Assembly (NCBI GenBank): GCA_049472395.1
Contig: JBLIRR010000037.1
Span: 1-64,000, forward strand
Direction: 5' to 3'
DNA length: 64,000 bases
From: JBLIRR01 sp049472395
Lineage (GTDB): Bacteria > SZUA-182 > DTGQ01 > JBLIRR01
The position numbers and the translations under genes were made by a program. This document shows, one piece after another, positions 51,898 to 59,474 of the stretch. The notes beneath the pieces are model-generated. The model was not told the DNA's origin, did not search any database, and saw only the letters and a list, made by a program, of their open reading frames with translations. How positions within the stretch are numbered: the first letter of the stretch is position 1; each line of letters starts with the position of its first letter.

Positions 51898-52250
51898 ATT
51901 GCGTCAACTGTCCCCTTATTATGAAAGATCGTTACTTAAAAAGATAAAAAGCTAATAAGCGGGAAACTCAACTAATTCTTAAAATGCCGTAATCTCAAGG
52001 AAGGATTTGCACAAGTATTATGTCCGGCCTGTGCTCATGAATGCCTATAGGCTTTTACTGACAGATAAAGAAATCATTTACAGATATAACATCCTCATGT
52101 TACTTAGGAGACTCTTTAGGCTTGATGTTGATGACAGATGCCTGATAAAAGCATGGATTTATATGGAAACCATTCATAATTTTGAGGAAACAGTAACCAC
52201 TATATATATCATTTTTAAATAAAATTATTATACCAATTGATGATCGAGGA
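51898..52250. other. Intergenic region with unassigned short frame
   Basis: Contains a 71-codon plus-strand frame (52007-52222, RYNILMLLRRLFRLDVDDRC) that I cannot assign. The CHASE2-like frame of the next gene is open from about 52198, but no N-terminal CHASE2 half is present. Nothing else is supported. Confidence 0.35.
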
Positions 52251-54215
52251 ATGATGCTCATCAATTATGCCGGTGGATGGCGAAACACTTTTACTCATTA
52301 TTCCTTTAAATATATCTTTGACACTCTGACATCCTCTGATTATGAGGAATTAACTCAATTAAAAGATGCTATTATTATAGTGAGTAATGCTGCCTCCGGA
52401 TATGATATTAAACCCATACCTATTGAAAATAATTATCCTGGAGGAGGTATTTATGCCAATATTATCAATACTATCCTTACTGGGAATTTTCTTACAGAAG
52501 TGACTCCTTCAATGAATATAATCATTATTTTTGTTATTAGTATTATTATCTCTTTATGCGGACTGTTTACCAATTGGCCCCTTAAAATACTATCGTTTAT
52601 TCTTCTACTAAGCGGATATACTGTAATCAGTTTTTATGTATTTAAATCTTTCGGTATAGTCCTGCAGGTTGTATCTCCCTCCATAGCGATACTTTTAAGC
52701 AGCATGTTTGTCTCCTTTTATCAGATACAATCTCAAAGGGGAGTGATCCTCAGTTTAAGTAAAGAGAAAAAAGAACTCGAAGAGGAATTAGCTTGTATTG
52801 GTACTAAAATTATAGAAAAGAATAATAAGATTTCAAGCCTAATGACTAAATTAACAGATAAAAATAATCACAACACTATTCAGCAATTAAAAGATGAGTT
52901 GCGTACGGAAAAGGATGAAAAGGAAAATCTTGAGAAAGAAAAGATAATGCTCATTCGTAAGCTCTCTCCTCTTGAAATTGAGGATTTGCGGAAAGAGGCT
53001 GAAAGGTTTCATATTATTACGAGAGACAGAGGTCTTTTAGAGGCATTTGATCTTGGCAGAAGGGTCGCGTCATCAGATCATGGCGTATTGTTATTAGGGG
53101 AATCAGGGACAGGAAAAGAGCTCTTTGTCAATGCAATTCACGCCATGAGCAGAAGAAACCGAAGGACATTGGTTAAGGTGAATGTTGCCTCAATCGTGCC
53201 AACCCTTGCCGAAAGCGAACTTTTTGGACATGTAAAAGGTGCTTTTGCAGGGGCTGATAGAGATAGGCAAGGACTATTTGAAAAGGCAGATAAGGGAACA
53301 ATTTTTCTCGATGAGATTGGTGATCTTTTCCCTGATATACAGGCTAAGCTTCTTAGAATATTACAAGATGGGGAGATACGACCGGTTGGAAGCTCAACCT
53401 CTGTCTATATAGATGTAAGGGTAATAGCAGCTACTGACAAAAATCTCGATATGGAGGTAAGGGCCGGAAGATTCAATAAGGCCCTTTTTGCACGATTAAA
53501 CAGATATCCTATTATTCTTCCTCCTTTAAAGGAGAGAGCAGAGGATATACCCTACCTTGTTGATGCCTTTATCAGAAGACATAAAGAAGGTAGGGATATT
53601 TCAGGGATTTCAAAAGAGGCTATTGAAATCCTCTACAATCATTCTTGGCCTGAAAATGTTCGGCAGTTAGAGAATGTGATTATAAGGAGCCTTATAAATA
53701 CGCAGAATATAATACTTCAAAGCGATGATATCCAATATGCAATAAAATAGGAGTTATATACTGGATATGATAAACAGAATAAAAAAAATAATGATACCAT
53801 AGATGAGGTTCGGGAACAAAAAGAGTGTATAGTCATAATAAAAAAACCTACCGAATATCACAACTTGATTGGAGAATTGAGAAAGGTAAAATTCCGTATA
53901 AAAGAGGCTGCCAAAGTTTTGGATATGAGTAGAAACACTGTCACAGATCATTTAAAGGGTATATGCTTTAAATATCTTGTTGATCATAATAAGAAAATAA
54001 AAGATGCAGCCATTGCTATTGCTGGTGATCCAAACATTTCACATACAGTAGAGAAAAAAATCAAAAAGCATTATGAAAATTTGCAATCCAACATTAAAGA
54101 CTGTAATAATGCGGATAAAGCGAAACAGAAATGTAAAAGGATATATAAAAATATTCCTAATGAATATAATAATTATATTGAAATATTAGTGGATCACTTT
54201 TTTTCCCTCAAATGA
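52251..54215 (+). pseudogene. CHASE2-sigma54 activator interrupted by amber codon
   Basis: Residues about 1-75 are the C-terminal half of a CHASE2 sensor (MLINYAGG, HYSFKYIF, GGGIYANIINTILTG). Three membrane helices, a Glu/Lys coiled coil (about 165-245) and a sigma54-type AAA+ domain follow, with Walker A GESGTGKE and Walker B GTIFLDEIGD. The sigma54-contact loop reads GAFAGA instead of GAFTGA. A TAG at 53748-53750 ends this part, yet the same frame continues for 155 codons into a Fis-like HTH (IKEAAKVLDMSRNTVTDHLK). The N-terminal half of CHASE2 is missing. Truncation, the altered loop and the internal stop together suggest an inactivated regulator. Confidence 0.75.
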
Positions 54216-54319
54216 AGTCCATTTTGTAGACAGATGACATGCTGAAATACTCAAAAACCATCCCAAATTCCCCTCCTTCTATTGGATTAGAAGTCTTTAC
54301 AGGCCATGGGGCACTAATT

Positions 54320-55312
54320 TCATGGAAAACCTTTTGGTGGCGGTGGAGGTATCAAGATAGCTTTATATAGAGGTGCATCCGCCATTGCATCTTCTAATGT
54401 TGCATAATATGTTTGTTGAGGCTTGGAGTTACCATATAGAGATCTCTCTGTACTAGCAGAGTACCGAACAGTAATTTTGACCTTAAAGGTATCTCCGGAG
54501 GCATTATCGATTTTAATGGTGGTAGTGCCAACATCTTCAGCTTTAAAGTAGAACATGTGGTAACCATCTCCATAAAACCATTCATTTCTTTTCTTGACTA
54601 CACCATCATCAAGTTCATCTGTGTCGAGCACCAAGTCATATCCACCATCACTAGATGGTTTCTCTGATGCCAGAAAAATTGCTATCATCTCACCTTTATC
54701 AACGTTGATCTCTGATCCATCATCATTTTCATCTAGCTTTATGTCAGCAGTTGTATAGGCTAAAGGCAAATTAGGTATATCCCACCCACTAGAATATGAG
54801 TATACTGATAGAGGAGTATCTGCCATTGCATCTTCTAATGTTGCATAATATGTGTTGTGGTATGATGGGGGATCAAGAGGATATAGAGAATAGGGTCTAT
54901 ATGTATTATAAGAGTTGATAAAGGATGAAGGAAACCCATAAAATGCACTTCCCCGAGAAGGGTAAATGGGCGATGTTTCAATATTCAACCATGGACTCCG
55001 GTTACCCCCTATATTAACCCCACCTATATACAATCCACCCCCTATATTAACTTCACCTATATAAACGCTAGGTTCAGGCATAAATGTGGGAGCTGGTATG
55101 GGAGGTATAAGGCTTCCGTATCCTCCATAAGATCCATATCCATATTGATATTGAGATGTAATTGGATAACTCCCAGAGTATGGATACGATTGAGATGTAT
55201 ATGAATACCCTGATGGGAATCCACCATAATATGAATACCCTTTAGAGGTAAGGAATAGTAAAGAAAAAACAAAAAAACAAAGCAAGATAACTGTTTTGTA
55301 AAACTTTTTCAT
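54320..55312 (-). CDS. Exported Tyr/Gly/Pro-rich protein with repeated motif
   Basis: The 330-aa product has a signal peptide (1-26, ending SKGYS), a Tyr/Ser/Gly-rich low-complexity N-third (repeats of YPYSG, YGSYGGYG, and VNIGGGLYIGGVNIGG) and a beta-type domain (ADIKLDENDDGSEINVDKGE... VGTTTIKIDNASGDTFKVKI). Near both the middle and the end lies the motif YYATLEDAMAD, encoded by an identical 32-nt DNA stretch (54381-54412 and 54823-54854). The protein ends IPPPPPKGFP. It is possibly a surface or matrix protein with no recognised family. AAGGAG precedes the ATG. Confidence 0.65.
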   Translation of the reverse strand: MKKFYKTVILLCFFVFSLLFLTSKGYSYYGGFPSGYSYTSQSYPYSGSYPITSQYQYGYGSYGGYGSLIPPIPAPTFMPEPSVYIGEVNIGGGLYIGGVNIGGNRSPWLNIETSPIYPSRGSAFYGFPSSFINSYNTYRPYSLYPLDPPSYHNTYYATLEDAMADTPLSVYSYSSGWDIPNLPLAYTTADIKLDENDDGSEINVDKGEMIAIFLASEKPSSDGGYDLVLDTDELDDGVVKKRNEWFYGDGYHMFYFKAEDVGTTTIKIDNASGDTFKVKITVRYSASTERSLYGNSKPQQTYYATLEDAMADAPLYKAILIPPPPPKGFP

Positions 55313-55887
55313 TGCCTAACTCTCCTTATAACTTGTTGAAATTAACATGTTTATGTATAATGCAATACTAGTACCATAAATTCAGATATTCATAAATATC
55401 GTTTTTTTTCTAATAACAGATATGCTTTATTTGTATTTTCTGTCTATATATTTTCATACTAATATTAATATACCGGCTGTTTATATAATTATCAACAAAT
55501 TAATGCACTTTCTATCTCTTTTAGCGTTAATTCCCCGCAGGTTGCTGCGGGGTAGTTCATTATCTAATATGCATTAGGAAATATTAGTTGATTCTTCTAA
55601 TAAAATCTTATATAAATCTTATAATTTTTTCTCCTCCCTAATCTATTGTTTTAAATTTATAGATAGAGGTCTTTAAATTATTCCCTTATTTTATCTTTAA
55701 ACTTTTTTTTAGATAATAGTTTATTGAATTTTTAATGGCCACTCAGGGTTCAATGTTTGAATTATTTTATTATTATCTTCTCACATAAAATTACTTAATG
55801 CTCAACAGGTTTTTACTCCAAAAAATCCGCACTACGGATTAGAAGTCCGTAGGTCGTTTATAGTCTCTTTTCTATCATTTTTTTTCC
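55313..55887. other. AT-rich intergenic region
   Basis: No supported ORF. Contains one REP-like hairpin (55533-55552) listed separately, and T-rich runs. Confidence 0.4.
55527..55561. repeat. REP-like hairpin, copy A
   Basis: CCCCGCAG-GTTG-CTGCGGGG is flanked by TTAATT and TAGTTCATT. The same layout recurs at 59325-59356. It is an intergenic palindromic repeat, probably mobilised by REP-type transposases. Confidence 0.7.
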
Positions 55888-56088
55888 TTAGAATGTATGT
55901 TCACCCGCCGGAATCGCTGCAATACAAACAATGATCTTTGCCCATTGATTGATCATATTACGATTAGGCATGTATTCAAAATCAGCCAGCGATTCCGGTC
56001 GGTGTGCAGCAGATTTGTTGTACGCTGTTATCATCAGAGAGATACCAATTATTGATAATAATACTGTTATTCCATTTCTGGTAAACAT
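55888..56088 (-). CDS. Small single-helix protein, uncertain
   Basis: A 66-aa frame with an N-terminal hydrophobic helix (ITVLLSIIGISLMITAY) and a short soluble tail (HRPESLADFEYMPNRN...). It has no ribosome site and matches no family I know. It may be a real small exported protein or the relic of a larger gene. Confidence 0.3.
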   Translation of the reverse strand: MFTRNGITVLLSIIGISLMITAYNKSAAHRPESLADFEYMPNRNMINQWAKIIVCIAAIPAGEHTF

Positions 56089-56155
56089 CTATACTAAATT
56101 TGTCAATGTTAACTAACTCAGCTATTATTGAATCTCATTTTTAAAATAAGATAAC

Positions 56156-56425
56156 TTATTTAAAAAGGTCAGAGTGTGAGCCAGTCCTTTCAAAGATGAT
56201 TTCTTCTTTTGTTGTTTTATAAATAAGTAACCAATCCGGCTCAATGTGATATTCCCTTCTGCCTTTATAATTTCCAATTAGTTGAGGTTCTCGAAATCTT
56301 CTTTCAAGTGGCTTCTCATTAACAAGTTGTATAATTACCTGTCTTAATTTTTCGATCTCTTTCCCTCTTTTTTGGACCTTTTTTAGATCCTTATGAAATT
56401 GCTTTGTATATGCAGGCTTTAGCAT
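56156..56425 (-). CDS. yafQ: YafQ-type mRNA interferase toxin
   Basis: The 89-aa RelE-superfamily toxin has a YafQ pattern: KQFHKDLKKVQKRGKEIEKL, the L-x-G-x-Y/W block LIGNYKGRREYHIEPDWLLIY, and the C-terminal His-containing RTGSHSDLF. The catalytic-like His residues (YHIEPDW, GSHSDLF) are present. It starts directly at the antitoxin stop, the usual coupled arrangement. It cleaves mRNA on ribosomes in family members. Confidence 0.9.
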   Translation of the reverse strand: MLKPAYTKQFHKDLKKVQKRGKEIEKLRQVIIQLVNEKPLERRFREPQLIGNYKGRREYHIEPDWLLIYKTTKEEIIFERTGSHSDLFK

Positions 56426-56686
56426 TTATATCTTTAACTTTTCGAACATTTCATTTATATTAGAACAATGAATAACGTTTTTATCAGCATCTGTATCTTC
56501 AAAAACTTCTTTTGTTGTTTCGTTAGGGATGACTACAGGGAATGGTAGGCCCCGTCTTAATTTTACTTGATGATAAAATATATTAATTGCTTCTGTTGTA
56601 GATATGCCCAATTCTCGAAAAAGGTTTTCCACTTCTTTCTTTAAGTCAGGCTCAATTCTTGCTCTAACTGTTGCTGTTTTATTCAT
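56426..56686 (-). CDS. RelB/DinJ-family antitoxin
   Basis: The 86-aa antitoxin has an N-terminal ribbon-helix-helix (TATVRARIEPDLKKEVENLF, LGISTTEAINIFYHQV) and an acidic C-terminal toxin-neutralising arm. It is translated just before yafQ with no gap. It should bind the palindrome overlapping its own promoter, giving autoregulation. AGGAGG lies upstream of the ATG. Confidence 0.9.
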   Translation of the reverse strand: MNKTATVRARIEPDLKKEVENLFRELGISTTEAINIFYHQVKLRRGLPFPVVIPNETTKEVFEDTDADKNVIHCSNINEMFEKLKI

Positions 56687-56706
56687 TTTTAAATCCTCCT
56701 TTTTTT

Positions 56707-56735
56707 AAAGTAGCCCATATGGGCTACTTTGTCAA
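56707..56735 (-). promoter_or_regulatory. Toxin-antitoxin promoter with palindromic operator
   Basis: On the minus strand TTGACA (56730-56735), 17 bp, then TACTTT (56707-56712) forms a good sigma70 promoter. The whole spacer and -10 are covered by a perfect 24-bp palindrome (56707-56730; half-site AAAGTAGCCCAT), the expected antitoxin operator. Confidence 0.8.
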
Positions 56736-56993
56736 ATCTTAATCTAAAATAAAGGGAGGATTATGCATTATCTATTTGTTTTTTTACTAAAAATTGAATA
56801 AAATCACATATAAAATTAAATTAGAAACTCACTACATAATTTTACTCGCAACATAAGAGCGCCTTGAACTAATCCTTTATTTGTTCTGCAATTTTTTATA
56901 AATCAAATAGTTCATTAAACATCTTAATTTTTACAAATATATATTTTAAAATTTTCTTCTTATAAACTATTCTTATTTATGTAACCTTTCTGC
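56736..56993. other. Short intergenic region
   Basis: AT-rich DNA between the TA operon promoter and the HEPN-domain gene; no feature seen. Confidence 0.4.
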
Positions 56994-57659
56994 TTAGAAA
57001 ATGCATTTTGATACAAAAAAACAAATTCCAATGGAGGCATAGTGAGACCTGACAGCTTCTTTAAGAGTAACTGGTGGATCGCTATAGCGAACACCTGCTG
57101 GGCATTGAACTTGGTCGATTGCCTGCTTTGGAAACTTCGGCAAACCATTATCTTCAGCTAATTTAGTCAGCTTTAAAAGATCTTGGCTATGAGGAAAAGC
57201 CTTTCCTTTGTATTTCAAATAAGATTTTAAAAGTTTTTCAGAAAACTGTAATGATGACCATTTTGAAAGACCATATTGCGGATTTTCATATTTATCTATG
57301 TCAGCATCACAGACAAAATATACAGAGCCAAAAATTTTAGGAAAGACAACTTTCCAAGGATCATTTTTTATTAAAATAACTCCACTTCCAATTCCTATCT
57401 CAGCTTTTAACCTATCACCATATCTTTTCTCATACCAATTTTGAATATGGTTGGAAAGACTATTGCCCGAGAAATCATTTGGATTCGCATTTTCATATAA
57501 TGGTACTAACGGAAGACTGATTTTTAATCTTTTTCCTATTTCAATAGGCGCATGGATTGGTCGATTATAGATAGGAATAATCTTCTTTCTCAGATAATCG
57601 TCGATTTCCTCCATAAGAGATTGAAACTCTAAAGCTGTTTTAGGAACCTCTGTAATCAT
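56994..57659 (-). CDS. HEPN-domain protein of unknown function
   Basis: The 221-aa product has an N-terminal unknown region (IDDYLRKKIIPIYNRPIHAP, VILIKNDPWKVVFPKIFGSVYFV) and a C-terminal HEPN-like domain: SLQFSEKLLKSYLKYKGKAF, HSQDLLKLTKLAEDNGL, then VRYSDPPVTLKEAVRSHYAS. HEPN proteins often pair with MNT nucleotidyltransferases as toxin-antitoxin systems or act in defence; no MNT partner is adjacent. The canonical RNase motif R-x4-6-H is not obvious. It lies beside the YafQ module in accessory DNA. Confidence 0.6.
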   Translation of the reverse strand: MITEVPKTALEFQSLMEEIDDYLRKKIIPIYNRPIHAPIEIGKRLKISLPLVPLYENANPNDFSGNSLSNHIQNWYEKRYGDRLKAEIGIGSGVILIKNDPWKVVFPKIFGSVYFVCDADIDKYENPQYGLSKWSSLQFSEKLLKSYLKYKGKAFPHSQDLLKLTKLAEDNGLPKFPKQAIDQVQCPAGVRYSDPPVTLKEAVRSHYASIGICFFVSKCIF

Positions 57660-58211
57660 ATTTTTTTCATACAGAAAAGCTCACCGGCAGAAACCGATGA
57701 TAAAACAAAGTGTTATCTTTAACAAATAATTATTTTTTTTTTTAAGATATCAAGAAAAATTCAAGAATACCTAAATAAGGATAAGGAAATACTTAAAGCA
57801 TCGCAAAGATAAGTTTTTAGGTATTCTATGAAACATTTATAACGTTTGTTGGTTTTACCCTATATCAAGCCATTCACGTTCAGCAACAGATTGAAGATAT
57901 TCTCTTTGTACCTCAAAGGAATATCCTTCTTTGGCTTGGTCTTCGAGGATATTATTCTCTCCTGTATTCTCTCTTCTTCTTTTTTATTGCACATCTCCTT
58001 ATTTTTTGATATATTTTTCTATGCATATTTTTATGATAATTAACCTTTTTTTCTCTAGCTAAAATAGTAAAAGGAGGTGATATAAAAAAAATACAATAAA
58101 TAGTAGTCAGGCAGGTAAGTTTTTCTTGATATTTAATTTAAGAATTTAGTATCCAAACTTATCTGAGTATTAAATCTTATTATTTTAAATACGGTTAAGG
58201 GAGATATTTTT
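57660..58211. other. AT-rich intergenic region
   Basis: No gene supported. A very good ribosome site (AAAGGAGGTGAT, 58071-58082) stands without a usable ORF after it, suggesting a lost gene start. Short antisense frames at 57850-57980 are rich in Lys/Glu but unassigned. Confidence 0.4.
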
Positions 58212-58679
58212 ATGAATAAAAAAATTACATATTTTTATATAATAGCTATTTTTATAAGTTTAGCTTTAATTAGTACAAAAGCAATAGCTGCACCAACACC
58301 TCAAATGGTTAAAGAAGTTATTGATTATTATTACAACGGTCAGAAAAGTGGACCAATATTGATGGAAGCAAAACTATGTAGGTCTATAGAAGATAATGAA
58401 TGTATCGAAGAGATAAATACTAAGGCTGTTCCTATAGGTGAAGCGACAAAAGTCTGGATGAAATTTTTAGTTCCAAGAGAGGCTTCTTATGATGATATTT
58501 TCGTAGAATATAAATATCAGGGAGTGCCCAGGCAACTATCTCCTTATAAAGTTGAGGGTTCTATTCGCTACAGAGTAATAAGTACTTTTAGACCTAATAA
58601 GGTTGGCGAGTGGACTATTATTATTAAAAGAGGAAATAATGATTTAAAGGAATTTTCTATAAATGTAGTAGAAAAATAA
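58212..58679 (+). CDS. Exported beta-rich protein
   Basis: The 155-aa product has a signal peptide (1-27, ending AIA-AP) and a compact domain: VKEVIDYYYNGQKSGPILME, then Ig/fibronectin-like strands (TKVWMKFLVPREASYDDIFV, KVGEWTIIIKRGNNDLKEF) and one Cys pair (LCRSIEDNECIE). It resembles small periplasmic DUF-type proteins but no family is certain. GGGAGA is upstream. It is followed by two REP-like hairpins. Confidence 0.6.
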   Translation: MNKKITYFYIIAIFISLALISTKAIAAPTPQMVKEVIDYYYNGQKSGPILMEAKLCRSIEDNECIEEINTKAVPIGEATKVWMKFLVPREASYDDIFVEYKYQGVPRQLSPYKVEGSIRYRVISTFRPNKVGEWTIIIKRGNNDLKEFSINVVEK

Positions 58680-58691
58680 ATTTATAGATAC

Positions 58692-58711
58692 CCACGGGCC
58701 CACGCCCGTGG
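58692..58711. repeat. Intergenic palindrome 1
   Basis: CCACGGGC-CCAC-GCCCGTGG, a perfect 8-bp stem right after the 58212-58679 gene. It may double as an mRNA-end hairpin. Confidence 0.65.
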
Positions 58712-58747
58712 TACTTTAAAGGAATATTCTTACTCTCAGAGCATTCA

Positions 58748-58769
58748 CCCCTGGGCTTACGCCCAGGGT
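58748..58769. repeat. Intergenic palindrome 2
   Basis: ACCCCTGGGC-TTAC-GCCCAGGGT forms an 8-bp stem (58749-58756 with 58761-58768) of the same design as palindrome 1 but with different stem bases, as in compensating REP-like families. Confidence 0.65.
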
Positions 58770-58818
58770 CCTCTGCTTATTTTGATAGTAAAATATAATA
58801 AAAATAACCCGTTACTAT

Positions 58819-58959
58819 CAGGCTCTTTACACACTTTTAAAAATTTTGTTATAAGACATTGATTTTATTGACTATAAAATTGGACATTCAAAATAGTCCA
58901 GAATCCCTGCTAAATATAGAAAATGAATGTCCAATTATCGAAAGGCTGTAAAGAGCCTG
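58819..58959. mobile_element. MITE-like element with nested inverted repeats
   Basis: Outer perfect 13-bp inverted repeats (CAGGCTCTTTACA, 58819-58831; TGTAAAGAGCCTG, 58947-58959) enclose inner perfect 12-bp repeats (AATTGGACATTC, 58878-58889; GAATGTCCAATT, 58925-58936). The 141-bp unit has no ORF, is AT-rich and lies in accessory DNA, as expected for a non-autonomous IS derivative. A clear target-site duplication is not visible. Confidence 0.5.
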
Positions 58960-58962
58960 TTA

Positions 58963-59295
58963 TTACTTAAAAATATCTATTAAAATCAATATCACTAGAC
59001 AACCAAAAAAAATAGAAATCGATAGATAGAATTTCTTAATAATCGGTCTAATCGCTTTCTTTTTTTCAATTATTTCTTCTGTGTCTAGATTATCTTCCCT
59101 CATAATATAACGACATATCTTGATATTATTATAGCCTGTTCCAAAACGAAATGATTCAACTTTCTCATTTGGTAACAGTCTGAGTAATCCCTTGGCTTTT
59201 ATATTTCCTAGGAGCAACATGATAATACCATAAATAAAAGCTATAACAGAAATAACCATAACAATAAATGTAATCATAATGTACTGTAGCTTCAC
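58963..59295 (-). CDS. Two-helix membrane protein (candidate immunity protein)
   Basis: The 110-aa product has an N-terminal helix (residues 7-30, MITFIVMVISVIAFIYGII) and a C-terminal helix (90-108), with a charged middle (REDNLDTEEIIEKKKAIRP). The start is GTG 59295 or ATG 59277. It is the first gene downstream of the giant Rhs gene on the same strand, about 180 bp away, the usual place for an Rhs immunity gene. The function is inferred from position only. Confidence 0.5.
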   Translation of the reverse strand: MKLQYIMITFIVMVISVIAFIYGIIMLLLGNIKAKGLLRLLPNEKVESFRFGTGYNNIKICRYIMREDNLDTEEIIEKKKAIRPIIKKFYLSISIFFGCLVILILIDIFK

Positions 59296-59324
59296 TACAC
59301 TATTTATATTAATCCCCTTAGGGT

Positions 59325-59356
59325 TTAATTCCCCGCCGCTTGCGGCGGGGTAGTTT
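59325..59356. repeat. REP-like hairpin, copy B
   Basis: CCCCGCCGC-TT-GCGGCGGGG flanked by TTAATT and TAGTTTATT, matching copy A at 55527-55561 in flanks and design. Confidence 0.7.
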
Positions 59357-59474
59357 ATTTCTATTTATACAATAAATTAAATAATAAAATATTATAATAA
59401 ATACAATAATACTTAAATAATATTAATTAAAAATAGTAATAAATATTTATTTTTCATATAAAGGAAACTTTATT

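Noticed and set aside
52007..52222. 71-codon frame as the missing CHASE2 N-terminus
   Set aside because: Its sequence (LLRRLFRLDVDDRCLIKAW) does not resemble the DID/WPW-type start of CHASE2 domains, and it is in a different frame from the downstream gene.
53748..53750. TAG as a pyrrolysine codon in the sigma54 activator (and at 39000-39002)
   Set aside because: TAG is an ordinary terminator of intact genes here (e.g. at 4937-4939, 30432-30434 and 51668-51670), and both affected genes have other lesions, so nonsense mutation is simpler.
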